52,305 bases of DNA from a candidate division FCPU426 bacterium (GTDB taxonomy: Bacteria > Oederibacteriota > Muellerivitia > Muellerivitales > Muellerivitaceae): the NCBI GenBank assembly GCA_030041545.1, contig JASHNQ010000014.1:1-52305 (forward strand), written 5' to 3'. The notes beneath the pieces were generated by a model. It ran no database searches, was not told where the DNA came from, and saw only the letters and a list, made by a program, of their open reading frames with translations. The position numbers were made by a program, and so were the translations under genes. Shown here in pieces: positions 26,989 through 35,342 of the stretch. The stretch's first letter is position 1, and each line of letters starts with the position of its first letter.

Positions 26989-27792
26989 TTAAATTTTATG
27001 GTCGCTGGGCGTGGAAACCTGTATCTGCAGTTTGTGGATGGCTTCCTGGGCGGCGGATTGCTCGGCTTCCTTCTTGTTTTTGCCCACTCCGGTGGCCAGG
27101 GTTTTTCCGCCCACCACGCAGGCGGCCTCGAAATTTCGGTTGTGGTCCGGCCCCCACTGCCGGATCACCTCGTAACGGGGGGCGGTTTTCTGCGTTTTTT
27201 GGAAGTGTTCCTGCAGAAGGGTCTTGTAGTCCTTCTCCATACGGCCGGAAAAGACCTTATCCACATCCTCATGAAGGAGCCCCAGGACCAATTTCCGGGC
27301 CGCGGACAGCCCCCCCACCAGGTACACGGCCCCGATGAGCGCCTCCAGGGCATCCGCCAAAAGCGCGGCGCGGGTCCGCCCGCCGGACTTTTCCTCGCCC
27401 TTGCCCAGGAGGAGGTAATCCCCCAGCCCAAGGCCCGCGGCTTTCTCGCCCAAAACTTGGGCGCTGACCACCACGCTTTTCACCTTGGAAAGGCCGCCTT
27501 CGGTCACACCCGGATAAGTTTCAAAGACATGCTGGCTGATGACCAGTCCCAGGACCGAATCCCCCAGGAATTCCAGTTTTTCGTTGTTGTAACTGGGGTT
27601 CATCTTGCGCTCGTGGGTATAAGACTTGTGGGTCAGGGCCTCGTTTAAAAGCTGGCCGTCACCCAGGGGGACGCGGAGCCTTTTGCAGAACTGCCTCAGC
27701 CGCTCCAAGCGGGACTTTTCGAGGGCGACTTCAGCGGGGGCTTCACCCTGCTTTTTTTTAGGAATTAAATTTCTGAACAATGAGAGAGACAT
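26989..27792 (-). CDS. rnc: Ribonuclease III
   Basis: The 267-residue enzyme cleaves double-stranded RNA in rRNA and mRNA processing. The catalytic signature NNEKLEFLGDSVLGLVIS is present, as are THKSYTHERK before it and ADALEALIGAVYLVGG with the second acidic site. The dsRNA-binding domain fills the last 75 residues (DYKTLLQEHFQKTQKTAPRY, GVGKNKKEAEQSAAQEAI). ATG 27792 (SLSLFRNLIPKKK) is taken as the start; upstream codons in this frame are an antisense-like Pro-rich artefact inside fabF. The start overlaps the end of fabF by 35 bases. The acpP-fabF-rnc order is widespread. Confidence 0.96.
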   Translation of the reverse strand: MSLSLFRNLIPKKKQGEAPAEVALEKSRLERLRQFCKRLRVPLGDGQLLNEALTHKSYTHERKMNPSYNNEKLEFLGDSVLGLVISQHVFETYPGVTEGGLSKVKSVVVSAQVLGEKAAGLGLGDYLLLGKGEEKSGGRTRAALLADALEALIGAVYLVGGLSAARKLVLGLLHEDVDKVFSGRMEKDYKTLLQEHFQKTQKTAPRYEVIRQWGPDHNRNFEAACVVGGKTLATGVGKNKKEAEQSAAQEAIHKLQIQVSTPSDHKI

Positions 27793-29002
27793 TGTGGCCG
27801 CCGAACCCGAGGGAATTAGAAAGGCAAACCTGGACGTTTTGGACCCTCTTATGGTTGGGGATATAGTCCAAATCGCAATCTGGATCGGGGCTATCCATGT
27901 TGATGGTGGGGGGGAGTACTCCCTGTTGGAGGGCCAGGACACAGGCCACATATTCGATGCCCCCCGCGGCTCCCAAAAGATGGCCCGTGGTGGATTTGGT
28001 GGAGGAAATGGCGACTTTTTTCGAATGCCCCCCGAAAACCGTCTTGATGGCCATGGTCTCGAACTTATCGTTGTAGGGGGTGGAGGTGCCGTGGGCATTG
28101 ATGTAATCGATCTTTTCCGGCCCCATCTTGGCGTCCTTCAAGGCCAATGCCATGGACCGGGCGGCGCCCTCCCCATTTTCCGCCGGGGTGGTCATGTGGT
28201 AAGCGTCGGAAGTGGTCCCATATCCCACCGCCTCGGCATAAATCCGGGCGCCGCGGGCTTGGGCGTGTTCCAAGGTTTCCAACACCACGATGCCAGCCCC
28301 TTCCCCCATCACGAAGCCGCAGCGGTTCTTATCAAAGGGCCGGCTTCCCTGGGTGGGCTTGTCGTTGAAGTCCATGCAAAGGGCATTCATGTTGCAGAAA
28401 CCGGCGTAGCCCAGTTCGGTGATGCAGGCTTCCGTGCCCCCCGCGATGACCACGTCGGCCTCGCCCTTCTGCAGCCACCGCATGGCTTCGCCGATAGCGT
28501 GAGCACCCGAGGAGCAGGCCGAAACCGTTGCCGTGTTGGGACCCTGGGCCTTAAGGTAAATGGAAGTCATGCCCGAGGCCATATTGATGATCATCATGGG
28601 AATGAGGAAAGGCGAAACCCGGTCCGGACCCTTTTCCATCAGGCGGGCGTGCTGCTCCACCAAAACGGGAAGACCTCCGATGCCGGAGCCGATCAGGACC
28701 CCCACGCGGGTCTTGTCTTCCTTGGACATGTCCAATTGGGCGTCCGCCACCGCCTGAAGGCTGGCCGCCACCGCGAACTGGACGAAGTAGTCCATCTTGC
28801 GGGCGTCTTTTTTGTCGATGCCGAACTGGATAGGGTCGAAACCCTTCACCTCCCCGCCGATCTTGCTAGGCACCCGGGCGGGATCGAAACGGGTGACGAC
28901 GCCGATGCCGCTTTTGCCGTCGCAGATGTTCCTGAAAAAATCAGTGGGGTTGTTTCCGTTGGGGGTGATGGCGCCCAAACCGGTGATGACGACGCGTTTC
29001 AA
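27758..29002 (-). CDS. fabF: 3-oxoacyl-ACP synthase II
   Basis: This condensing enzyme elongates acyl-ACP with malonyl-ACP. The 414-residue product has the nucleophilic Cys in VSACSSGAHAIGEAM near residue 165, and the two catalytic histidines in NAHGTSTPYND and STTGHLLGAAGG, with SLGFGGHN near the C-terminus. The start is TTG at 29002, with GGAGGG a few bases upstream. It sits 20 bases after acpP in the plsX-fabH-fabD-fabG-acpP-fabF-rnc operon. Confidence 0.97.
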   Translation of the reverse strand: MKRVVITGLGAITPNGNNPTDFFRNICDGKSGIGVVTRFDPARVPSKIGGEVKGFDPIQFGIDKKDARKMDYFVQFAVAASLQAVADAQLDMSKEDKTRVGVLIGSGIGGLPVLVEQHARLMEKGPDRVSPFLIPMMIINMASGMTSIYLKAQGPNTATVSACSSGAHAIGEAMRWLQKGEADVVIAGGTEACITELGYAGFCNMNALCMDFNDKPTQGSRPFDKNRCGFVMGEGAGIVVLETLEHAQARGARIYAEAVGYGTTSDAYHMTTPAENGEGAARSMALALKDAKMGPEKIDYINAHGTSTPYNDKFETMAIKTVFGGHSKKVAISSTKSTTGHLLGAAGGIEYVACVLALQQGVLPPTINMDSPDPDCDLDYIPNHKRVQNVQVCLSNSLGFGGHNVSLIVQKFNS

Positions 29003-29022
29003 GAATCCCTCCGGGCGGCGGA

Positions 29023-29259
29023 TTATTCCGAGGCTTTGGATTTGATGTATTTGACCGCGTCCCCGACCGTCTTGATCTTCTCGGCGTCCTCATCGGGTAT
29101 CTCGAGATCGAATTCTTCCTCAAACGCCATGACCAACTCCACCGTGTCCAGCGAATCGGCGCCCAAGTCGTCGATGAAGGAGGCTTCAGGCTTCACTTGT
29201 TCGGCCTCAACCCCCAGTTGATCCACGATGATTTCCTTCACCTTGTCTTCAATGGCCAT
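29023..29259 (-). CDS. acpP: Acyl carrier protein
   Basis: The 78-residue acidic protein carries the growing acyl chain on a phosphopantetheine attached to Ser in [20 protein letters not shown], residues 32-51. The N-terminus [16 protein letters not shown] and the C-terminal [13 protein letters not shown] are typical. ATG 29259 is chosen over an upstream frame start because GGAGGTGA stands right before it. Confidence 0.98.
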   Translation of the reverse strand: MAIEDKVKEIIVDQLGVEAEQVKPEASFIDDLGADSLDTVELVMAFEEEFDLEIPDEDAEKIKTVGDAVKYIKSKASE

Positions 29260-29340
29260 CGTTTTCACCTCCATGAAAATTGTGCCCATTATGGGCAAAA
29301 AACGCCCCTTTTCAACCACCTCTTGCCGAAAAGCAGACCC

Positions 29341-30081
29341 TTATATCACCATTCCACCGTCAACGCAAATAACTTGTCCCGTAATATAACGGGCTCCGTC
29401 CGAGGCTAAAAATAAAACCACCTGGGCGATGTCGGATGTTTCCCCCAAATACCCCAACGGAATTTGGGCCGCCACTTCCTGCTGGACTTTCTCGCCGAGG
29501 GATTGGGTCATGTCGGTTTGGATAAAGCCCGGCGCCACGGCGTTGCAGGTAATGTTCCGGCTGGCGAACTCCCGGGCCGTGGTCTTGGTCAAGCCGATCA
29601 TTCCCGCCTTGCTGGCCGCGTAGTTGGCCTGGCCCGCGTTGCCCTTCACCCCGCTCACCGAGGTGATGTTGATGATGCGCCCCTGCCGGGCCCTCATCAT
29701 GGGTTTGACGAAGAACTTGGTCATCAGGAAGGCGCTCTTGAGGTTGGTGGCAAGCACCTCGTCCCACTCATCCTCGCCCATGCGAAGCAACAGGTTGTCC
29801 CGGGTGATGCCCGCGTTGTTGACGAGGATGTCGATTTTCCCGAATTTCTCCAGGACAGCCTTGGAGAAAGCCTCCACCTCACCGCCCTTGGAAACATCCA
29901 CCTTCAGGGCAAGGCAGCCCACACCTGCCTTTTCGATCTCAGCGGCGGTTTCTTTCAGGGTTGCTTCATTGGTTCCGCAGAGGGCCACCGAAGCCCCCGA
30001 CCGCGAAAAAGCCAGGGCAATAGCCTTGCCGATCCCCCGGCTACCTCCCGTGACCACGGCGAATTTCTCTTTCAAGTTCAT
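29341..30081 (-). CDS. fabG: 3-oxoacyl-ACP reductase
   Basis: The 246-residue short-chain dehydrogenase performs the NADPH-dependent reduction step of chain elongation. It shows the cofactor motif VVTGGSRGIGKAIA near residue 8, NNAG near 86, the catalytic Ser in ITSVSGVKG, and YAASKAG with Tyr and Lys. VAPGFIQTDMT and GQVICVDGGMVI close it. Its ATG overlaps the fabD stop as ATGA, and GAGG lies just upstream, so translation is coupled. Confidence 0.97.
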   Translation of the reverse strand: MNLKEKFAVVTGGSRGIGKAIALAFSRSGASVALCGTNEATLKETAAEIEKAGVGCLALKVDVSKGGEVEAFSKAVLEKFGKIDILVNNAGITRDNLLLRMGEDEWDEVLATNLKSAFLMTKFFVKPMMRARQGRIINITSVSGVKGNAGQANYAASKAGMIGLTKTTAREFASRNITCNAVAPGFIQTDMTQSLGEKVQQEVAAQIPLGYLGETSDIAQVVLFLASDGARYITGQVICVDGGMVI

Positions 30082-31001
30082 GGGGCCTCGCATGCCGCTT
30101 TAATCGTCGCCACATCACCGGCGTTGGAAACCACGGCTTTCTTATGGATTTTCTGTATAAGACCGCATAAAACTTTGCCCGAACCCACTTCCACGAAATG
30201 GGTGAAGCCGTCCTCTGTCATTTTTTGGATGGTCTTGATCCACTGCACCGGCGCCATCAACTGGCGCACCAGGCTTTCCTTGATGGAAGCCGGTTCCTTC
30301 ATCACCAAGCTGTCGATGTCGGAATAATAAGGTACCGCTGGAACCGAAAAGTTCACCTTTTCCAAAGCCTCCCGCAGGCCCTCGGCGGCGGTTTTCATGA
30401 GGGAACTGTGGAAAGGGCCGCTCACAGCCAGTTCCACGGCCCGCTTCGCGCCCAAGGACTTGGCTTTATCGCAGGCGGCGGCCACGGCCGCCTTTTCGCC
30501 CGAAATCACGATTTGACCCGGACAATTGACGTTGGCGGGTTCCACCACGCCGTGGCTGGAGGCTTCCCGGCAGGCTTGGGTTACCTTGTCCTCATCCAGC
30601 ATGAGGATGACCGCCATGGTTCCCCGGCCTTTTCCGGCCTCTTCCATCAATTCACCTCTTCGCCGGACCAGCTTGACGGCGTCCTCAAAGGCCAGGCTTC
30701 CTGCGGCGGCCAGCGCGCTGTAAGCCCCCAAGCTGTGCCCCGCCACGCCTTCAAATGCGAAACCGTTCTTCCGGAGAAGGAAGAGGGCGGCCATGGAACA
30801 GGTTAAAAGCGCCGGCTGGGTGACCGTTGTTTTTTTGAGTTCCTCTTCCGGCCCTTCGAAGCAAATCTTCGAGAGTGCAAAACCCAGTGCCTGGTCGGCT
30901 TTTTCAAATATCTCGCGGCACTCCGGGTAGGACTCGTAAAGGTCCTTTCCCATTCCAACAGCCTGGGAACCTTGTCCGGGGAACACGAAAGCCGTTCGCA
31001 T
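30078..31001 (-). CDS. fabD: Malonyl-CoA-ACP transacylase
   Basis: The enzyme moves malonyl groups from CoA to ACP. The 307-residue product starts RTAFVFPGQGSQAVGMGKDL and has the nucleophile elbow GHSLGAYSA near residue 90, the Arg-containing RRRGELMEEA, and the catalytic His in VSGPFHSSLM. ATG 31001 is preferred to an upstream GTG because GAGGTGG precedes it. Only two bases separate it from the fabH stop, and fabG overlaps it downstream. Confidence 0.97.
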   Translation of the reverse strand: MRTAFVFPGQGSQAVGMGKDLYESYPECREIFEKADQALGFALSKICFEGPEEELKKTTVTQPALLTCSMAALFLLRKNGFAFEGVAGHSLGAYSALAAAGSLAFEDAVKLVRRRGELMEEAGKGRGTMAVILMLDEDKVTQACREASSHGVVEPANVNCPGQIVISGEKAAVAAACDKAKSLGAKRAVELAVSGPFHSSLMKTAAEGLREALEKVNFSVPAVPYYSDIDSLVMKEPASIKESLVRQLMAPVQWIKTIQKMTEDGFTHFVEVGSGKVLCGLIQKIHKKAVVSNAGDVATIKAACEAP

Positions 31002-31003
31002 GG

Positions 31004-31996
31004 TCACCACCTCACCGCGCCGGAAGCCAGGGTCGTTCCCGCGCCAAAGGCCACCAACGCGAGATGGTCGCCTTTTTTGATTTTTCCCCCCTTGACCGCC
31101 TCATCCAAGGCGATGATGACCGACGCCGCCGAGGTATTCCCCACCCTGTCCAAGTTGACGAACATTTTTTCCGGTGGTACTTCCAATCTTTCGCCGATGG
31201 CCTGGATGATGCGCAGATTCGCCTGATGAGGGATGATGAGGGCGATGTCCTTCAACTCCAATCCAGCGCGCCGGGCCGCCTCCAGGGTGGCCTCGCTCAT
31301 GACCTTCACGGCCGTCTTGAAGATTTCCTTGCCTTCCATCTTGAGGGTATGGAGCCTTTGGTCGACGGTCTGCGCCGTGGGTGGAAACCGGCACCCGCCT
31401 CCGGGGATTTTCAAAAGTTCCGCTTCCTTGCCGTTGGCGGCCATAAAGGAAGAAAGGATTTCATGGTGCCCCTCGGCCACCGGCCCAATCAAGGCCGCGC
31501 CCGCGCCGTCGCCGAAAAGCACGCAGGTTCCCCGGTCCTTCCAGTCCACGAAGGCCGTGAGCTTTTCCGCGCCGATGAGGAGGATGCGCCGGTACATCCC
31601 GCTTTCCACAAACGCCTTGGCCACGGTCAGTCCATAAACAAAACCGGAACAGGCGGCGGACAGGTCGAAGGCGGCGGCCTGCGAAGCCCCCAGTTTGCAT
31701 TGCACCCAGCAGGCAGTGGCGGGCGTTGGCGTATCGGGGGTGATGGTGGCCACGATAATGAGATCCAGGTCGGAAGCCTTCAAACCCGCGCTATGGAGGG
31801 CTTGCTTGGACGCCTCTACCGCCATGTCGGACGTGGTCTGGCCTTCGGCCGCTATGTGCCGTTCCTTGATGCCGGTGCGGGTAACGATCCACTCATCGGA
31901 TGTCTCCACGATTTTTTCCATGTCCTGGTTGGTTAGGATTTTATTCGGCAAGTAGGAACCGGTTCCCAGGAAGCCGGCACGGATTTTTGGGTTCAA
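31004..31996 (-). CDS. fabH: 3-oxoacyl-ACP synthase III
   Basis: The initiating condensing enzyme joins acetyl-CoA with malonyl-ACP. The 330-residue product contains the catalytic triad Cys (DLSAACSGFVYGL), His (IIPHQANLRIIQ) and Asn (VGNTSAASVII), and GTGSYLPNKILTNQD near the N-terminus. The start is TTG at 31996 with GGGGA about nine bases upstream, one base after the plsX stop. Confidence 0.97.
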   Translation of the reverse strand: MNPKIRAGFLGTGSYLPNKILTNQDMEKIVETSDEWIVTRTGIKERHIAAEGQTTSDMAVEASKQALHSAGLKASDLDLIIVATITPDTPTPATACWVQCKLGASQAAAFDLSAACSGFVYGLTVAKAFVESGMYRRILLIGAEKLTAFVDWKDRGTCVLFGDGAGAALIGPVAEGHHEILSSFMAANGKEAELLKIPGGGCRFPPTAQTVDQRLHTLKMEGKEIFKTAVKVMSEATLEAARRAGLELKDIALIIPHQANLRIIQAIGERLEVPPEKMFVNLDRVGNTSAASVIIALDEAVKGGKIKKGDHLALVAFGAGTTLASGAVRW

Positions 31997-31997
31997 T

Positions 31998-33053
31998 TTA
32001 ATTCCCCGGCTTGGTTTCGGGCTTGTCCGAGACCTGCCCGTACTTCAGGATTTGGTCCTTCAGCAGTCCGTTCATGTCCTTGTTCACGCAGCGCAAAGTG
32101 GCCCGGATGGCGTTCTTGATGGCGAAGGCGTTGGATTTTCCGTGGGAGATCAAGCTCAGGCCGTCAATCCCCAAAAGGGGCGCGCCGCCGTACTCCTTGT
32201 AGTCGATGCTACGCTTGAACCGCCGGAAAGCGGGAGAGGCCAGGAGGCCTCCCACCATCGTGAAAAGGTTCGAACTCATTTCCTTCTTGAGAAGCTTATA
32301 GACCAGTTCTCCGACGCCCTCAATGGCCTTCAGGGTCACGTTGCCGACAAAACCGTCGCAAACCGTCACGTCGCAGTTGCCGTTGACGATGTCCCGGCCT
32401 TCGACGTTGCCGATGTAGTTCACCGGGACTTTCTTCAGGAGGGTTTGGGCCTCGAAAACCAGTTCATTTCCCTTGGTTTCCTCCTCCCCGATGGAAAGCA
32501 GGCCGACGCGGGGGTTCTTGAAGTTCAGGACGGTCCGGGCAAAAACCTCGCCCATGAGCGCGAATTGGAGCAAGTGCTTGGCCTTACAATCCACGTTGGC
32601 CCCGGCGTCCACCAAAACCGAGACGCCCTGCACACTGGGAACCATGGTGACGATGGCGGGGCGGAGGACGCCCTCAATGCGGCCGCACATCATCAAGGCC
32701 GCAGCCATGGCTGCGCCTGAATTGCCAGCGGAGACCGTGGCGTTCACTTCGCCTTTTTTAACCAGTTCGGCGCAGCGGACGATGGAGGAATCCCGTTTTT
32801 GTTTGCAGGCTTGGGCCGGGCTTTCGCCCATTTCCACGACTTCCCGGGTATCCACGATCGAAATGGATTTTTTAGGGTATTTTCCGGCGGCGGAAAGTTC
32901 TTTTTCGACGTCCTCTTTACGGCCCACCAGGACAACTTCCAGGTCGTGTTGGGCCATTCCGAGGACTTCGGCGTCCTGGATGGCGAGGACCGCCCCTAAA
33001 ACGGATTCCCGTGGGGCGAAATCGCCGCCCATGGCATCAAGGGCGATTTTCAT
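31998..33053 (-). CDS. plsX: Phosphate acyltransferase PlsX
   Basis: PlsX makes acyl-phosphate from acyl-ACP, the first committed step of phospholipid synthesis in many bacteria. The 351-residue product has IALDAMGGDFAPRESVLGAV at the N-terminus, VSAGNSGAAMAAALM, LVDAGANVDCKAKHLLQFAL, GEEETKGNELV, and CDGFVGNVTLKAIEG. The C-terminal YKEYGGAPLLGIDGLSLISHG is also typical. It follows rpmF by 12 bases and joins phospholipid to fatty acid synthesis in one operon. Confidence 0.97.
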   Translation of the reverse strand: MKIALDAMGGDFAPRESVLGAVLAIQDAEVLGMAQHDLEVVLVGRKEDVEKELSAAGKYPKKSISIVDTREVVEMGESPAQACKQKRDSSIVRCAELVKKGEVNATVSAGNSGAAMAAALMMCGRIEGVLRPAIVTMVPSVQGVSVLVDAGANVDCKAKHLLQFALMGEVFARTVLNFKNPRVGLLSIGEEETKGNELVFEAQTLLKKVPVNYIGNVEGRDIVNGNCDVTVCDGFVGNVTLKAIEGVGELVYKLLKKEMSSNLFTMVGGLLASPAFRRFKRSIDYKEYGGAPLLGIDGLSLISHGKSNAFAIKNAIRATLRCVNKDMNGLLKDQILKYGQVSDKPETKPGN

Positions 33054-33065
33054 CGGCGGGTGGGG

Positions 33066-33248
33066 TTAGGCGATGTCAACGCTGACGACTTCTTTGCCTT
33101 TGTAATAACCGCAGGTGGGACACACGCGGTGGGGCAGTTTGGCGCTTTTGCATTGGGGGCAGATCGAGAGCGAATTCGTCTTGATTTTCCAATTGGTGCG
33201 GCGTTTGTCCCGGCGCTGGCGCGAATGCCGCCGTTTAGGGTTAGCCAT
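33066..33248 (-). CDS. rpmF: 50S ribosomal protein bL32
   Basis: The 60-residue basic protein has the bL32 start ANPKRRHSRQRRDKRRTNWK and a zinc site made by two CxxC pairs (CPQC and CPTC). ATG 33248 has GGAGG five bases upstream; the in-frame codons before it lack one. DUF177-rpmF-plsX is a conserved gene order that links ribosome and lipid synthesis. Confidence 0.97.
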   Translation of the reverse strand: MANPKRRHSRQRRDKRRTNWKIKTNSLSICPQCKSAKLPHRVCPTCGYYKGKEVVSVDIA

Positions 33249-33265
33249 GACAACCTCCAATAAAA

Positions 33266-33361
33266 AACAATTCTGAATTTTGAATTCTTAATTATGAATT
33301 ATTGATGCTTTCGACCGTGACGGTCGAAAGCCGTCATCCATTTAAAATTCAAAATTAAAAT
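33266..33361. repeat. A+T-rich inverted-repeat element with central palindrome
   Basis: Between the DUF177 gene and rpmF, TTCTGAATTTTGAATTCTTA on the left faces AAAATTCAAAATTAAAATTT on the right as imperfect complements. They flank a perfect 23-base palindrome, CTTTCGACCGT-G-ACGGTCGAAAG, at 33308-33330. The right arm includes the DUF177 stop codon. It may be a small non-autonomous element, an RNA hairpin or a protein-binding site. Confidence 0.55.
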
Positions 33362-33873
33362 TTTAAGTTTTTCAGTGCGTCCCACCGCGGATCAGCCGGT
33401 GGTTCCTGGCACCGGCAGGATTCCATGTTAAGGTCCCGGCCGCAGCCGCCACACAAGCCCTTGCAGTCATCCCGGCAAAGAGCCCTCATGGGTACCGATA
33501 AAAGCACGGTTTGGCGGATTTGGTCGGCGATGTCCAACATTTCGCCGTCGAAATAAACGACCTCCAGGTCCCCCTCCGCCAGGCTTTCCTCTTCCGAAGG
33601 GCTACTCCCGCATTGGGGCCGGTAATGGACCTCGAAAAAGGATTTAAAGCGGCTTTCAAACTCCTTCAGGCAGCGGTCGCACAGCAGGAGCATCTTGCCC
33701 CGAACCCAACCCTTGGCCGAAACCAAATCGCCACTTTTGGACAATTCACAGTAAATTTCCAGCGGGTCCCGGCAGAGTTCGGGCGTTAACTCGATGCCTA
33801 ACGCCTGGGCCCAGTCTTTTTCCTCTAAAACAAGGTCTTCTTGTTCCAGCGAGCGCAATTCCACCTTCAGCAT
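33355..33873 (-). CDS. yceD: DUF177 (YceD) family protein
   Basis: The 172-residue protein belongs to the YceD/DUF177 family, encoded before rpmF in most bacteria and connected with 23S rRNA accumulation. It shows the CDRCLKEFESRF zinc-type pair near residue 70, acidic EEESLAEGDLEVVYF, ADQIRQTVLLSVPMRALCRD, and a terminal Cys cluster (CKGLCGGCGRDLNMESCRC). It is the first gene behind the promoter of the lipid operon. Confidence 0.92.
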   Translation of the reverse strand: MLKVELRSLEQEDLVLEEKDWAQALGIELTPELCRDPLEIYCELSKSGDLVSAKGWVRGKMLLLCDRCLKEFESRFKSFFEVHYRPQCGSSPSEEESLAEGDLEVVYFDGEMLDIADQIRQTVLLSVPMRALCRDDCKGLCGGCGRDLNMESCRCQEPPADPRWDALKNLKF

Positions 33874-33935
33874 CGTTGCGCCGCCTCCCTTCCCTTCACA
33901 GCCATTATCGCCTTCAATTCATTCAATTTTTTTAT

Positions 33936-33964
33936 AATTTAAGGCTGAAAATGGAGGGTGACAA
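33936..33964 (-). promoter_or_regulatory. Promoter of yceD-rpmF-plsX-fab operon
   Basis: The minus strand shows -35 TTGTCA (33959-33964), 17 bases, and -10 TAAATT (33936-33941), with a second A+T-rich TATAAA overlapping downstream. No FapR-type operator was recognised. The 33874-34097 gap otherwise holds nothing evident. Confidence 0.55.
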
Positions 33965-34097
33965 CCCGGAACCGCCTTAAAAGCAGGGGCGATTATAGGA
34001 ATGCCTATCTTGGAGTGTCAAGAAAATACCCTGATTCAGGGCCTATTTGCATTAAATTCATAACAGCGATTCATCGGAAGTCGGACACATTCCCGGA

Positions 34098-34583
34098 TTA
34101 AAAAGCATCTCTCAGGGCCTTTTCAACCGCCGATGGCACAAAACCACTGACATCCCCCTTCAGCGTGGCCACTTCCTTGATCGCGCTGGAGGAGAGAAAA
34201 ATGAATTTTTCATTCGGGACTAAGAAGACCACTTCGATTCCAGGATAAAGGCTGCGGTTGATGAGCGCCATCTGGAATTCATACTCAAAATCCGCCACGG
34301 CCCTTAAACCCCTGAAGATCATGTTGGCCTTGATCTGCCGGGCGTAATCCACCAAAAGTCCGTTAAAAGAGGAAATAACGACGTTCGACAAATGGCGTGT
34401 TGTCTTGTTGAGTAATTCCACCCGCTTTTCCACGGAGAAAAGGACTTTTTTCGATGGATTTGCGACTACGGCGATATGCAATTGGTCGCACATTTTATAG
34501 GCTCTCTGGGCAATATCCAGGTGGCCATTGGTCACGGGGTCAAAAGACCCGGGGTATAATCCGATGGTTTTCTTTTTGGCCAA
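34098..34583 (-). CDS. coaD: Phosphopantetheine adenylyltransferase
   Basis: The enzyme forms dephospho-CoA from phosphopantetheine and ATP. The 161-residue product has IGLYPGSFDPVTNGHLDIAQ with the HxGH-type site at the N-terminus, FNGLLVDYARQIKANMIFRG with the FRGLRAVADFEYE segment in the middle, and the ISxxR-like LSSSAIKEVATLKGDVSGFVP at the end. The start is TTG 34583 with AGGA upstream. The recG-rsmD-coaD order is common. Confidence 0.96.
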   Translation of the reverse strand: MAKKKTIGLYPGSFDPVTNGHLDIAQRAYKMCDQLHIAVVANPSKKVLFSVEKRVELLNKTTRHLSNVVISSFNGLLVDYARQIKANMIFRGLRAVADFEYEFQMALINRSLYPGIEVVFLVPNEKFIFLSSSAIKEVATLKGDVSGFVPSAVEKALRDAF

Positions 34584-34624
34584 TTTGATTTCCTAAATTC
34601 AGATTAGAACCTGTTTCAAAACCT

Positions 34625-34723
34625 CTCTCACCACGAAGTGCACGAAGGCCACGAAGTAAACCCAATGCTTTTTCAAGACATTATCGACTTACTTTGTGTA
34701 CTTTCTGCCCTTTGTGGTAAGAG
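34625..34723. repeat. CACGAAG-family inverted-repeat element, copy 1
   Basis: The 35-base arms CTCTCACCACGAAGTGCACG... and ...CTTTGTGGTAAGAG are imperfect complements around a 29-base centre. The same kind of sequence recurs at 41787-41872 and 51997-52138. It lies between rsmD and coaD and contains no gene. Confidence 0.75.
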
Positions 34724-34742
34724 TTTGGGGTTGAAATGGCTT

Positions 34743-35330
34743 CTAGTCTTCCTCGCAAGGCGAAGCCGGGCCGTTTTTAAATAAGGTCAAAAGGGTATCC
34801 CCATATTTTTTTTGCCGCACAAGGGGATAGGGGAAATCCCCTTCTAGTTCCGTATCCTTGAGCCCATGCTCCACGGCAAAAATGCCGTTTTCCTTAAGGA
34901 TCGGATATTCCATCAAAAGGCGTTGTAACCGTTTTAAAACGCCGGTTTCATAGGGTGGATCGGCCAGTAGGATATCAAACTTTTTGCCCTCCTGATGAAG
35001 CAAATAGAAGGCCTTGGAAACCTCGGAGGGGATAACGCGGAGGTTTTCCGGGGGATTCCGTGGATGGATCCCGAAATTTTCGAGGTTTTCCGAAATCAGT
35101 TTCAGGCTGTCCGCGGCTTTTTCCACGAAAACAACTTCACTGGCGCCTCGGCTCAACGCTTCTAATCCAAGGTTTCCCGTGCCGGCGTAAAAGTCAACCA
35201 GGCTGCATCCCGCGACCGGTTCCAACATGTTGAAAAGCGCGCCCTTGACCTTATCCGAAGTGGGTCGAACTCGCATGTTTTGGGAAGCCTTGACGATGCG
35301 GCTTTTGAATTTTCCGGCGATGATGCGCAA
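34743..35330 (-). CDS. rsmD: 16S rRNA (guanine966-N2)-methyltransferase
   Basis: The 195-residue SAM-dependent methyltransferase has RIIAGKFKSRIVKA at its start, VRPTSDKVKGALFNML, the SAM site VDFYAGTGNLGLEALSRGA near residue 61, and the catalytic ADPPYE near 122. It modifies G966 of 16S rRNA during 30S assembly. The start is TTG 35330 behind GGAAGGA, 12 bases after the recG stop. Confidence 0.94.
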   Translation of the reverse strand: MRIIAGKFKSRIVKASQNMRVRPTSDKVKGALFNMLEPVAGCSLVDFYAGTGNLGLEALSRGASEVVFVEKAADSLKLISENLENFGIHPRNPPENLRVIPSEVSKAFYLLHQEGKKFDILLADPPYETGVLKRLQRLLMEYPILKENGIFAVEHGLKDTELEGDFPYPLVRQKKYGDTLLTLFKNGPASPCEED

Positions 35331-35342
35331 GAATTCCTTCCT

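Noticed and set aside
27793-28098. N-terminal extension of RNase III
   Set aside because: The extra 102 residues are Pro/Ser-rich antisense-style sequence inside fabF; ATG 27792 gives the normal family length.
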